The notes beneath the pieces were generated by a model, which was not told where the DNA came from, did no database searches, and was given only the letters and a program-made list of their open reading frames with translations. The position numbers and the translations under genes are program-made. Positions 24,945 to 34,006 of a stretch of 52,486 bases of DNA are shown piece after piece; within the stretch, counting starts at the first letter, position 1, and every line of letters begins with the position of its first letter. This DNA comes from Planctomycetota bacterium (GTDB taxonomy: Bacteria; Planctomycetota; UBA11346), in assembly GCA_013816485.1 (NCBI GenBank), contig JACDEI010000037.1:1-52486 (forward strand), in the 5' to 3' direction.

Positions 24945-27218
24945 ATGCCTGCTGCCCACATCTGGACCTTCTTCCGCGCTGGTGGTCTCGATCAGGTACT
25001 GTTCCAGAGCGCGGATGATTTTCGTAATCTGCGGCAGCTTGATCAGAAGTTGTGGGTGGCGCTGACCTGCCCGGTGAAGGGTTTGCAGTTCGACAGCCGC
25101 ACGCTGGAACTAATCGACACCGACAAGGACGGACGGGTGCGTGCGCCCGAGGTGATCGCCACGGTGGAGTGGGCCTGCGGTCTGTTGACGGATCCGGCGG
25201 ATTTGAAGAAGGGCGTCGACGGTCTGCCGCTGGCGGCGATCAACGGCAGCACCGATGCGGGCAAGGCGTTGCTGGCGTCGGCCAAACAGGTGTTGATCAA
25301 TCTGGGCAGACCGACCGCCAGCATCGTCACCGTCGCCGATATCAGCGATACGGTGAAGCTGTTCGTCGATACCACCTTCAACGGTGACGGCGTGATCATT
25401 CCCGAAGCGACCGACAACGCGGCGCTCAAACAGACGCTGCTCGACATCATCAGCATCCAGGGTCCGGTCACCGACCGCAGCGGCAAACCCGGTGTCGATC
25501 AGGCAAAATCCGATGCGTTCTTCGCCGACTGCGGCGCACTCGCCGGCTGGCTGACAGCGTCGACCAGCATGCAGATCTTAGGCGACGCCACGCCGGCGGC
25601 GCATGCGACGTTCATCGCGGTGAAGAGCAAGATCACCGACTACTTCTCGCGCTGCCGTCTGGCGGCCTACGACCACCGTGCGGCGAATGCGCTCAACCGC
25701 GCGGAGCAGGACTACCTCGCCATCGCGGCCAAGGATCTGTCGATCGCCAACGAAGAGGTCGTCGGCCTGCCGCTGCAACGCATCGAACCGCGCAAGTCCT
25801 TCAACCTGACCGAGGCGATGAACCCGGCGTGGAGCGACCGCATCGCCGCCTTCCACCAGGCGGTGGTGGTTCCCCTGCTCGGCGCGGAGAAGAAATCCAT
25901 CACCGACGCCGAATGGGTCGACCTGTGTGCACGGTTCGCACCCTACGAGACTTGGCTTGCCTCCAAGAAGGGCGTGGCGGTGGAGAAGCTCGGCGCCAAT
26001 CGCGTGCACGCCATCGTCTCGGCCAACGATCAGGCGGCGGTGAACGCGCTGATCGCCAAGGATCTGGAACTGAAATCACAGGTCGCCGGCTTTGGCGATG
26101 TCGAACGACTGGTACGCTGCTACCGCGACCTGGGTGCGCTGCTGCGCAACTTCGTTAACTTCGCCGACTTCTACGACTTGACCAAGGAGTCGATCTTTCA
26201 GGCCGGCACGCTCTATCTTGATCAACGCGCCTGCTCGCTGTGCATCCGGGTCGATGATCCCGCTGCGCACATGCCGCTCGGTTCGCTCGGTAAGGTTTAC
26301 ATCGCCTACTGCCACCTCAGCCGTTCGAGCGGCGAGAAGATGGCCATCGCCGCCTGCTTCACCCAGGGTGATGGCGACTACCTGATGGTCGGCCGCAACG
26401 GGCTCTTCTACGACCGCCAGGGTCGCGACTGGGACGCCACCATCACCAAGATCATCGACAATCCCATGAGCGTGCGCCAAGCGTTCTGGTCGCCGTACAA
26501 GAAGTTCGTACGCTTCGTCGAGGAACAAGTCGCCAAACGTGCGGCCACCGCCGATGACGCCGCCACCACCAAGCTCCAAGGTGTCGCCACCAAGACGGTG
26601 GATACCGCCGTGATCGGCAAACCCCCAGAAAAACCCAAGTTTGAGGTCGGCACGGTCGCCGCCCTCGGCGTCGGTCTCGGTGCGATCAGCACCATGATCG
26701 GCGGCGCCCTCACGGGATTTGTCGGCCTCGGTTGGTGGATGCCGCTCGGCATCATCGGCATGATCCTGCTGATCTCCGGGCCCTCGATGCTGATTGCCTG
26801 GATCAAACTACGCCAACGTACCTTGGGCCCGATCCTGGAAGGGACCGGCTGGGCCATCAACGGCCGGGTGAAGATCAACATTCCGCTCGGCGCCTACCTG
26901 ACCGAAGCCAAGGAACTGCCGCCGGGTGCGAAGCGCCTGCTCGGCGATCCGTTCTCGGACGAGAAGGAAAAACGCCGGCAACGGAACCGCTTCATTCTGG
27001 CGGCCGTTGTCATCGTGCTCGCTGCCGCGGTGTGGTGGCAGTTCGACTGGCTGAAAGGCAAGTGGAATGAGTACCGCACTCCGCCTGCCGCCAGCGATAC
27101 CACCACCACCACCACCACGACCCCGACTGGCACCACGACCACGACGACCACTCCGGCATCGGCGACGACCGTGCCGCCGACTGAACCCACCAAACCCGTC
27201 GAAGCGCCCAAGCCGTGA
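24945..27218 (+). CDS. Large membrane protein with EF-hand-like loops, function unknown
   Basis: The 757-residue protein is of a kind I recall only as hypothetical in PVC genomes. The N-terminal 550 residues are soluble. A calcium-loop-like segment DTDKDGRVRAPEV lies near residue 59 and FNGDGVIIPE near 146. Two adjacent hydrophobic segments lie at about 573-622, a further one at about 680-700, and the tail is a threonine- and proline-rich stretch of about 40 residues. No signal peptide is seen, so the large N-domain is probably cytoplasmic. GAGG precedes the ATG. The next gene starts at a GTGA overlap with its stop, so they are co-translated. Confidence 0.7.
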   Translation: MPAAHIWTFFRAGGLDQVLFQSADDFRNLRQLDQKLWVALTCPVKGLQFDSRTLELIDTDKDGRVRAPEVIATVEWACGLLTDPADLKKGVDGLPLAAINGSTDAGKALLASAKQVLINLGRPTASIVTVADISDTVKLFVDTTFNGDGVIIPEATDNAALKQTLLDIISIQGPVTDRSGKPGVDQAKSDAFFADCGALAGWLTASTSMQILGDATPAAHATFIAVKSKITDYFSRCRLAAYDHRAANALNRAEQDYLAIAAKDLSIANEEVVGLPLQRIEPRKSFNLTEAMNPAWSDRIAAFHQAVVVPLLGAEKKSITDAEWVDLCARFAPYETWLASKKGVAVEKLGANRVHAIVSANDQAAVNALIAKDLELKSQVAGFGDVERLVRCYRDLGALLRNFVNFADFYDLTKESIFQAGTLYLDQRACSLCIRVDDPAAHMPLGSLGKVYIAYCHLSRSSGEKMAIAACFTQGDGDYLMVGRNGLFYDRQGRDWDATITKIIDNPMSVRQAFWSPYKKFVRFVEEQVAKRAATADDAATTKLQGVATKTVDTAVIGKPPEKPKFEVGTVAALGVGLGAISTMIGGALTGFVGLGWWMPLGIIGMILLISGPSMLIAWIKLRQRTLGPILEGTGWAINGRVKINIPLGAYLTEAKELPPGAKRLLGDPFSDEKEKRRQRNRFILAAVVIVLAAAVWWQFDWLKGKWNEYRTPPAASDTTTTTTTTPTGTTTTTTTPASATTVPPTEPTKPVEAPKP

Positions 27219-27655
27219 CTACGCAGGCTCCCGACTGCACGCTGCGCGACGCCGCCAACCAGCCGGTGACACTCTCGTCGTTGTGGGCCAAGGGTCCGCT
27301 GTTGCTGGTGTTCTATCCCGGTGATGAGACCCCGGTGTGCACCGCACAATTGTGCGAGTACCGCGACCGCTGGAGCGATTTCACCGCCGCTGGTGTGCAG
27401 GTGGTTGGCATCAATCCGGCGAGCCACGAACGGCATGGAAAGTTCCAGGCCAACCACCGCTTCCCCTTCCCGCTGCTATCAGATGCCGACAACACCTGCT
27501 GCCGAGCCTACGGCGCCAAGGCGTGGTACGGCACCCGCCGGCTGACGGTGCTGATCGATGCCCAGGGCTGCGAACGGTGGCGTGCGGCGACCTTCCCGTT
27601 CTTCCGCCCCAAGGCCGATGCCCTGCTGGCAGCGGTACATCAGCACTTGGGCTGA
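27215..27655 (+). CDS. Peroxiredoxin (AhpC/TSA, BCP-like)
   Basis: The 146-residue thiol peroxidase reduces hydroperoxides. The active-site segment is VFYPGDETPVCTAQLCEYRD, with the peroxidatic Cys in PVC and a second Cys five residues later, the spacing of BCP-type enzymes with an intrahelix resolving cysteine. The start is a GTG overlapping the stop of the preceding gene (GTGA), and no better ATG exists. The usual catalytic Thr and Pro two and four positions before the Cys are here T and V-preceding P (ETPVC), consistent with the family. It is cytoplasmic by lack of a signal. Confidence 0.9.
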   Translation: MTTQAPDCTLRDAANQPVTLSSLWAKGPLLLVFYPGDETPVCTAQLCEYRDRWSDFTAAGVQVVGINPASHERHGKFQANHRFPFPLLSDADNTCCRAYGAKAWYGTRRLTVLIDAQGCERWRAATFPFFRPKADALLAAVHQHLG

Positions 27656-27712
27656 ACCGCGGATCGCCGGCTGAGACTGGCAGTGGGAGCGGATCCATGC
27701 CATAACTCCGGC

Positions 27713-29869
27713 ATGGCTGACGATCCCGATCCGATACAACCAACGAGCGAACTGCCGACCACTGCGATGGGTGGCGGCACGCCAGCGTTGCCACGCAGCG
27801 AGTTGCCACGCAGCGAACAGGCCACCGTGCCCATCAGCCAGCAACCGACCATCGGACTGGAACCCGGCGCCACCGTGCCGACCCACTTGGCTCCGACCCA
27901 GGGCACCATGTCGACGGTCGCCATGCACCTGGGCATCACGCCCGGCACCGCCGACAGGAACGTACCGGAGATCATCGGCGGCTACCGCCGGCTGCGCCTG
28001 CTGGGCACCGGCGGCATGGCGCAGGTGTACGAAGCCGAACACACCACCTTGTCGCGCAAGGTCGCGCTCAAGCTGCTGAAACCCACCATCGCCGACAGCG
28101 CCGATTTCTCGCTGCGCTTCCTGCGCGAGTCGCATGCCATGGCGCAGGTGTCGCATCCCAACGTGGTGGCGATCTACGACGCCGGCGAAGCCAACGGCCA
28201 GATGTACATGGCGCTGGAGCTGGTGACCGGCGGCGACCTCCACCGCTTGCTGAAACGCCGCGGTCGCCTGACGGTCGACGACGCGCTCGGCTTCATGATC
28301 GGCTGCACCAAGGGCCTCGATGCGATCCATCAGGCCGGCCTAGTGCACCGTGACATCAAACCGGCGAACATCTTCCTCGACAAGGACGGCACGCCGAAGA
28401 TGGGCGACCTCGGCCTGGCACGCGCCGCCGACGGCGAGGACCGCATGACCATGACCGGCAACAGTTGGGGCACACCCAGCTACATGTCGCCGGAACAGGT
28501 GAAGGGCGTCGCCGACCTCGACATCCGCGGCGACATCTACTCGCTCGGTGCGACGCTCTACACCCTGCTGATCGGCGTCGAGCCGTACGTCGGCGAAACC
28601 AGCTACGTCATCACGCACAAGGTCCTGACCGAACCGCCACCCGATCCACGCATCCACGATCAGACCATCCCGCCACAGATTGCCGCGATCATCGTCAAGG
28701 CCATGGCCAAGGACCGCACGAGGCGCTACCAGACGCCGCGCGAACTGCTGGAGGACCTTGAGCGGGTGCGCGGTGGCCAACGTCTGCTGCACACCGCGGC
28801 GACGGCGGCACCGGTCCCGGCCAGCACCGTAGCAGCACCACGTTCATCGCAGGCCGAGGTCGCCGCCGCCGTGCTTGCCGGGGCCAAACCCACCACCGGG
28901 AAATCCGCTGGTCGCGGTGTCGGCCTTGATCCGCTGGTGTTCAAGGTCATCGCGGCGGTCGCGGTCGCCGGCATCCTGTGGCTGGTCTGGCGTTCGATGC
29001 AGGGCAGCAACCTCGGTGGCCCGCAGATGGCGGACTCCGGCAAGCCATCATGGGCGGTGCTGGATGGCATCGACGAGCATGGACGTTTCGCCGAAACCAT
29101 CGCGGGCGGCCAGAACCTGCGCCTGCGCTGGTGTGCGCCTGGGACCTTCACCATGGGCAGTCCGCTCGACGAGGCCGGACGCCAAGCGTGGGAGAACCCC
29201 CACATCGCCACCCTCACCAACGGTTTCTGGATGCTCTCGACCGAAGTCACCCAGGGCCTCTACGAAGCGCTGATGGCGGAAAATCCCAGCAGCAACCAGG
29301 GCCCCACGCTGCCGGTCGAAGGCGTGTCGCTCGACGAAGCCCAAGCGTTCTGCTCCAAACTCGCCAGCCTCGGCCTGACCGGCGCGCGCCTGCCGAGTGA
29401 ACGCGAATGGGAGTTCGCCTGCCGCGCCGGCAGCAACGGCGCTTTCGCGCCGGTGCCGACACCGAACGACCAGGGATGGATGGCACCGCCTGAGCTAGTG
29501 CAGCTCTGGCGCACCAGCGCGCCGGATGAAGCCGAGGACGCGGCGATTCGTTGGATCGCCCAACACGTCGGCGACGGCAACCTCGGCATCAAGCCGGTGG
29601 CTGGCCTCGCTCCCAACCGCTTCGGCCTGTTCGATCTGCACGGCAATGTACTGGAGTGGTGCAGCGATAGCTGGGACGGGCAATCGCCCTATCCCGAAAC
29701 TCCGACGGCGGCGCCAAACGACGGCGACCTCACCATCGTGCGCGGCGGCTGCTGGTTCTATCCGCCCGAACGCTGCCGCGCCGCGAACCGCCAAGGACTA
29801 CCGGCAAGCGCGACCCTCAACTACGTCGGCTTCCGCGTGGTGGTGCCGGGTACGAGCGCGGCGAAATGA
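27713..29869 (+). CDS. Transmembrane Ser/Thr kinase fused to an FGE/SUMF1-like domain
   Basis: The 718-residue protein has an N-terminal low-complexity region (1-85), a Hanks-type kinase domain (about 86-350), one membrane helix (about 409-427) and a C-terminal sulfatase-modifying-factor domain (about 466-713). Kinase motifs are GTGGMAQVYEAE, VALKLLK, HRDIKPANIFL and GTPSYMSPEQ. The metal-binding DFG triplet reads DLG. The FGE-like domain has APGTFTMGS, ARLPSEREWEFACRAG, DLHGNVLEWCSD and VRGGCWF. Such domains on kinases are known in PVC and cyanobacterial genomes and are thought to bind ligands rather than form formylglycine. The ATG at 27713 is preferred over an upstream GTG. Confidence 0.9.
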   Translation: MADDPDPIQPTSELPTTAMGGGTPALPRSELPRSEQATVPISQQPTIGLEPGATVPTHLAPTQGTMSTVAMHLGITPGTADRNVPEIIGGYRRLRLLGTGGMAQVYEAEHTTLSRKVALKLLKPTIADSADFSLRFLRESHAMAQVSHPNVVAIYDAGEANGQMYMALELVTGGDLHRLLKRRGRLTVDDALGFMIGCTKGLDAIHQAGLVHRDIKPANIFLDKDGTPKMGDLGLARAADGEDRMTMTGNSWGTPSYMSPEQVKGVADLDIRGDIYSLGATLYTLLIGVEPYVGETSYVITHKVLTEPPPDPRIHDQTIPPQIAAIIVKAMAKDRTRRYQTPRELLEDLERVRGGQRLLHTAATAAPVPASTVAAPRSSQAEVAAAVLAGAKPTTGKSAGRGVGLDPLVFKVIAAVAVAGILWLVWRSMQGSNLGGPQMADSGKPSWAVLDGIDEHGRFAETIAGGQNLRLRWCAPGTFTMGSPLDEAGRQAWENPHIATLTNGFWMLSTEVTQGLYEALMAENPSSNQGPTLPVEGVSLDEAQAFCSKLASLGLTGARLPSEREWEFACRAGSNGAFAPVPTPNDQGWMAPPELVQLWRTSAPDEAEDAAIRWIAQHVGDGNLGIKPVAGLAPNRFGLFDLHGNVLEWCSDSWDGQSPYPETPTAAPNDGDLTIVRGGCWFYPPERCRAANRQGLPASATLNYVGFRVVVPGTSAAK

Positions 29870-29890
29870 CGCTGCGGAACGAGTGACTGT

Positions 29891-30730
29891 TTACGACGAC
29901 GCGCGCACGACCTGCAGCAGTGCCGAAAAATCCAGGTCACCCATGCCGCGTTCCTCCGCGGTGGCGTAGGCGCGTTCGACCGCGGCGGTTTCATCCAGCT
30001 GCAAACCAAGTGACGCCGCGTGGGCGAGCGCTAGGCGCAGGTCCTTGTGCATGTGTTTGATCGAGAACTGCGGGCTGAAGTCGCCGCTGAGGTACTTCGG
30101 CTTCTTGAGATCGGCGAGGCCGGACTTGGCGACGTTGTGGTCGAGCGCGGCAAACCACGCAGCGGGATCAATGCCGGAACGGCGGGCGAGTTCGACGGAT
30201 TCCGCCATCGCTTGGTTGAGGTTGGCGATCAGCAGGTTGAACGAGAGTTTGATCGCGCTCGCTTGGCCAATGCGACCGATCGGCAGCAGGGTCTTGGCCA
30301 ACTCGCGATAGACCGCCTCGACGCGTGGCAGGACCGCGTGGTCATCGCCGATGAAAAACACGTTCTGTCGCTGCTCCGCCGCGGGCTTGCTGCCAGTGAA
30401 CGGCATGTCCAGGTAGGCCGCGCCACGGCCATGGACGAGCGCCGCATACGCCATGGTGTCGCTAACGCCGACGGTGCTGTGTTGCGCCACGATCATGCCC
30501 GCGGCGAGCGTTGGAGCGATGCGGTCGAGCAACGCGGCCACCGCTGGCGGATCAGCGACCACGATGGCGACGAGGTCGGCACCTCGCACCGCGTCGAGCG
30601 GATCAGCGGTCCAGCCCGGCGCATCGGGCTTGGGCGTGCGGTTCCAGGTGCGGACCTGATGGCCATCCGCGGCCCAGTGCCGTGCCCACACGCTGCCGAT
30701 GATGCCAAGGCCGAGGACGGTGATTTTCAT
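29891..30730 (-). CDS. NAD(P)-dependent beta-hydroxyacid dehydrogenase (3-hydroxyisobutyrate dehydrogenase family)
   Basis: The 279-residue oxidoreductase has the Rossmann start MKITVLGLGIIGSVWARHW and the family's substrate-binding signature in LDMPFTGSKPAAEQ. The catalytic lysine is expected in SAIKLSFNLLIANLNQAMAE, at the position typical of the family. Known members act on 3-hydroxyisobutyrate, tartronate semialdehyde or succinic semialdehyde; which one applies here cannot be told. It is convergent with the kinase and divergent from the oxygenase gene. Confidence 0.88.
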   Translation of the reverse strand: MKITVLGLGIIGSVWARHWAADGHQVRTWNRTPKPDAPGWTADPLDAVRGADLVAIVVADPPAVAALLDRIAPTLAAGMIVAQHSTVGVSDTMAYAALVHGRGAAYLDMPFTGSKPAAEQRQNVFFIGDDHAVLPRVEAVYRELAKTLLPIGRIGQASAIKLSFNLLIANLNQAMAESVELARRSGIDPAAWFAALDHNVAKSGLADLKKPKYLSGDFSPQFSIKHMHKDLRLALAHAASLGLQLDETAAVERAYATAEERGMGDLDFSALLQVVRASS

Positions 30731-30858
30731 GGACGGGATCTTTGTGGGAAATCCCGGCTGGAAATCAAGATTCAGTCGCGGTCACGATCGCATGAAGATT
30801 GCTCGAAGACGCCAGAAATAGTTCCCGCTTCAGCGTGGTGCTGATAGGCTGCGCGATC

Positions 30859-31668
30859 ATGTCGACCGCTGCCTTGTTCTTGGCGATCCCTGGGGTCGCT
30901 GCCGTGATGTTCCTGGTCCTGCGCCTGAAACGCGGCGTGGTCTATGCCCGCCTGCGACGTCAGCAGTCACAGATGATCGATCAGATCGCCACTGGTGCCG
31001 AACGCTGGTTCACGCCACCGACGGCGCTGCCGTTTTTTTCGCGCCGGCTGGTGAGCCTCGCCAACCTGCTGCCGATGCCCATCCTCACGCATCTCCAGAG
31101 CGTGGTGGCCGGTGCCAGGCGCGATGAGCGCAGCTACATCCCAGGGCACAAGCAGGGCGGCACCATCAGCTATGAGCAACTCCACGCGCTCGGGCCCGAG
31201 CTGGTGGCGTTCTACCAGTCGCGGGTGCTGCGCGACCTGGTGAGCGACCTCGTCGGTGTGCGCGTGGTGCCGACCCCGCTGCACGACCAGTCGTCGTGCT
31301 CGCTGCTGATCTATGACCGGCCACGCGACCACATCGGCTGGCACTACGACCACAATTTCTACCGTGGTCGGCACTTCACCGTACTGCTGTGCCTGCTGAA
31401 CGAAGACCGCATCCACGGCGGCCTGTCTTCAGCACATTTGCAGGCGCGCATCGGCGGTCGCGATGAGGTCATCCCCACACCGCCGAACACCCTGGTGGTA
31501 TTCGAAGGCGCGCAGGTGCTGCACCGCGTCACCGGCCTCGGTCCTGGGCAAACACGCGTCCAACTGAGCATGACCTACTGCACCGATCCCAGTGCACCGT
31601 GGTACAAAGCGCTGATCCGACGTGGCAAGGACATGGCGTACTTCGGCATCCGCGCGCTGTGGACCTGA
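30859..31668 (+). CDS. Membrane-anchored 2OG-Fe(II) oxygenase-like protein
   Basis: The 269-residue protein begins with a hydrophobic anchor (STAALFLAIPGVAAVMFLVL). The rest resembles prolyl-hydroxylase-like dioxygenases. Metal ligands can be placed at His162 and Asp164 (GWHYDHNF) and His222 (VLHRVTG), and the 2-oxoglutarate-binding Arg233 follows eleven residues later (QTRVQLS). These spacings fit the double-stranded beta-helix fold. The ATG at 30859 is preferred because it starts the anchor. The esterase gene follows after 80 bp on the same strand. The substrate is unknown. Confidence 0.75.
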   Translation: MSTAALFLAIPGVAAVMFLVLRLKRGVVYARLRRQQSQMIDQIATGAERWFTPPTALPFFSRRLVSLANLLPMPILTHLQSVVAGARRDERSYIPGHKQGGTISYEQLHALGPELVAFYQSRVLRDLVSDLVGVRVVPTPLHDQSSCSLLIYDRPRDHIGWHYDHNFYRGRHFTVLLCLLNEDRIHGGLSSAHLQARIGGRDEVIPTPPNTLVVFEGAQVLHRVTGLGPGQTRVQLSMTYCTDPSAPWYKALIRRGKDMAYFGIRALWT

Positions 31669-31748
31669 ACGGCCTGAAGCCTGGATCGAATCTGGGTGTC
31701 CGCGTACGGTGCGTCTCGCAAGTCTCACCTGCGAGGTCATCAACCGCC

Positions 31749-33017
31749 ATGCGCATCCTGCTACTCGCCCTTTTCCTGTTGCCGCTGATCGCTGTCGAGC
31801 GCATCGCGCCGCCGACTGCACCACAACCATCGAAGAACCAGGGCCGCGCCGGCACCTACCAGGTGCCGACCACCATCGGTGCGTACAATTACTACGTGTG
31901 TGTGCCGGCGTCCTCTGACGGCACCACGCCGTTCGGGCTGCACCTGTTCTTCCACGGGCAGAACGGACAGGGTGGCGCCAAACATTTCGGCGGCTGGCAA
32001 AAGCTGTTCCTGGAAAGTCACCGCCTGATCGGCATCAACATGGAATACACCGACGGTGACAACGGCAAGGACACCGAGGGCAAGGTGAAAGCTGCGCAGG
32101 AAGCGATCGCGCAGGTCACCGCCGACTACAAGATCGTGCAACGCGGTGCGGTGGCGAGCTTCTCTGGCGGCGGACTGCCGCACGGCCTGATGACTGAACA
32201 GTTCGCCAAGACCCGTTCCGCGCAGTGGCCGTTTTGCCACAGCACGCTCTATAGCTCGAACTTCTTCCGCGATCCGACCTCCGCCGTGCCGATGAGTTGG
32301 TGCATCACCATCGGCACCGAGGAATGGGCGCTCGCCGATCTGGGACGCACCGCCGTTACCCGGGCCGGGGAACTCTACCAGGCCACGGTCAAAGGAGGCA
32401 CACCCGACATCCGCTTCGTCATGACGCGCAAAGGCCACACCATCCCAGGCGAGGACGTCAGCGCGTCGGAAAAAACCTTTGCCCTCAGCGATCTGGCCTT
32501 CGGCGCATTCCTCTACGCTCCTGATTTCGCCGAGAAGGAACTGCGTACGATCGTCGAGCAGGCCAACCGCCAGCAGCCATCCGCTGCGGGCGTCGCGCTC
32601 GCGAAGCTGTTGGCCAAGCCGACGCTTGATGCCGCTGTGAAGACCAAGGGCGAGGCGTTGCAGACCCAGATCACCAAGCGCCTCGACCACATCGCCGCGG
32701 CGCTGGCGACACTGCCGACCGAGGATCCGGTGCTGGCGACGTACTACGGCCCCGTGCTGCTCGCCCAGCTCAAGGGCGATGCCCGCGAGAAGGACCTCAA
32801 GACCACCCTGGTTGGTGCGCTGAAAACCAAGGAGGCACAGGCCACGCTCGCCGCCCACGCTGAGTTGGCCAAGCACTGGATCGCGCTGTTCGGCGGCGGT
32901 TCCAACCAAGGGATCGTGCCGGACAAACGTGCGCTGGCGGATTCGTTGGCCCCCCACCTGCCGGCCACCTCGCGCGCCGGGGCCAACCTCGCGGACATCA
33001 TCGCCGCCGGTAAATGA
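31749..33017 (+). CDS. Secreted alpha/beta-hydrolase-like protein
   Basis: The 422-residue protein has a signal peptide (MRILLLALFLLPLIAVE). The N-terminal 270 residues look like a serine esterase: LHLFFHGQNGQGG as oxyanion region, AVASFSGGGLPHG as nucleophile elbow, and a late RKGHTIPGED that would supply the His. The C-terminal 150 residues are helical and Lys/Ala-rich with no recognised domain. The start at 31749 is chosen for the signal peptide. It may be co-transcribed with the oxygenase gene upstream. The substrate is unknown. Confidence 0.7.
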   Translation: MRILLLALFLLPLIAVERIAPPTAPQPSKNQGRAGTYQVPTTIGAYNYYVCVPASSDGTTPFGLHLFFHGQNGQGGAKHFGGWQKLFLESHRLIGINMEYTDGDNGKDTEGKVKAAQEAIAQVTADYKIVQRGAVASFSGGGLPHGLMTEQFAKTRSAQWPFCHSTLYSSNFFRDPTSAVPMSWCITIGTEEWALADLGRTAVTRAGELYQATVKGGTPDIRFVMTRKGHTIPGEDVSASEKTFALSDLAFGAFLYAPDFAEKELRTIVEQANRQQPSAAGVALAKLLAKPTLDAAVKTKGEALQTQITKRLDHIAAALATLPTEDPVLATYYGPVLLAQLKGDAREKDLKTTLVGALKTKEAQATLAAHAELAKHWIALFGGGSNQGIVPDKRALADSLAPHLPATSRAGANLADIIAAGK

Positions 33018-33108
33018 CCGCTCACGGCCCTGCGAAGTCATCCGCTGCGTCAGGATGCATTCCTAGCGATTGCCACCCACGCGATGGACGCCATGGTCCG
33101 CCGCGATC

Positions 33109-33741
33109 ATGGGCGCCACGGGATTCCCCTGCTTCCTCGATGTCGAGGCCACCGGCTTCGGACCCGAGTCCTATCCGATCGAAATCGCCTGGAGCGACGA
33201 GGCCGGTGAGATCCACCGTTGCCTGATCGATCCATCGCCGATTGCCGCGTGGTCGTTCTGGAGCGATGAGGCCGAACGCGTGCACGGCATCGACCGCGAG
33301 CGCCTGAAGCGCAACGGCTGGGCACCCGACTATGTGGCCACGCGCCTGACCGATGACTTGGGCGGCAAGACCATCTACACCGACGCGCCCGACTACGATG
33401 GCCGTTGGGTCGGCTTGCTGTTCAGCGCGCTCGGCTTGCCGCTGCCGTTCCGTTTCGACCACATCGACGAATTGCTGCTGACCACCTTGCGCAAACCCGA
33501 CGACGCGGTGTGGCAGGCGATGGTGCGCATCGACACCCTCAAACGCGAAGTCGCCGCGGTCAGCAGCGGCAAACACTCCGCGGGCTACGATGTTGGCTAC
33601 CTGCTCCAACTCTGGCGCCGCGCCAACGGTGGCGAGGTGAAGATGAACCACGGCATCGGCCCACTGCCGGAGACCACCGCGACCGGCACCTTCGCACGGG
33701 TGAAACCGATCTCGGAGCGGCATCTGCGGCCCAAGGCCTGA
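33109..33741 (+). CDS. DnaQ-like 3'-5' exonuclease domain protein
   Basis: The 210-residue protein has a DEDDh-type exonuclease layout. FLDVEATGFGPESYPIEIAW carries the Asp-x-Glu of motif I near the N-terminus, DYDGRWVG gives a middle acid, and HSAGYDV matches the HxAxxD pattern of motif III. It lacks other polymerase domains, so it is a stand-alone nuclease, possibly RNase T- or ExoX-like. The ATG at 33109 is preferred; a TTG at 33070 would add 13 residues with no family likeness. A tandem-word repeat follows the stop. Confidence 0.8.
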   Translation: MGATGFPCFLDVEATGFGPESYPIEIAWSDEAGEIHRCLIDPSPIAAWSFWSDEAERVHGIDRERLKRNGWAPDYVATRLTDDLGGKTIYTDAPDYDGRWVGLLFSALGLPLPFRFDHIDELLLTTLRKPDDAVWQAMVRIDTLKREVAAVSSGKHSAGYDVGYLLQLWRRANGGEVKMNHGIGPLPETTATGTFARVKPISERHLRPKA

Positions 33742-33745
33742 GCAC

Positions 33746-33900
33746 CTGTCTGAAAAAACCAATGCTCACATGGAGGACCGGAGAACCGGAGAACCGGAGA
33801 AAGCCAAGAGGCAGATAACCTGCCTGGATCCCAACTTCCTGACTCGCCCGTTCTCCGGTTCTCCGGTCCTCCATGTCCAATCGTGGCTTTCCTGACAGCT
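33746..33900. repeat. Tandem-word inverted repeat (GGAGGACCGGAGAACC family)
   Basis: The core 33768-33794 pairs perfectly with 33850-33876 over 27 bp. The flanks CTGTCTGAAA and TTTCCTGACAG match the outer ends of the nested element at 24658-24820. It lies between the exonuclease and truncated haemoglobin genes, which converge. Confidence 0.9.
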
Positions 33901-33924
33901 CCTGAGGCGGGGAAACCGGTTTCC

Positions 33925-33991
33925 CTCTGTGCTCTTGGTGACCGCTGTGGCAAGCCGTCTTGCCTTTCGCATCGAGGTTGGCTTTACGTCA
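33925..33991. repeat. Lone arm of the 17522-17715 repeat family
   Basis: The stretch follows the reverse complement of 17535-17600 with few changes, including GCAAGCCGTC, TGCCTTTCG, ATCGAG and TTGGCTTTACG in the same order and spacing. No facing arm is seen, so this is a half-element directly after the preceding repeat. Confidence 0.75.
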
Positions 33992-34006
33992 TGGGGGAAA
34001 TCGCCC

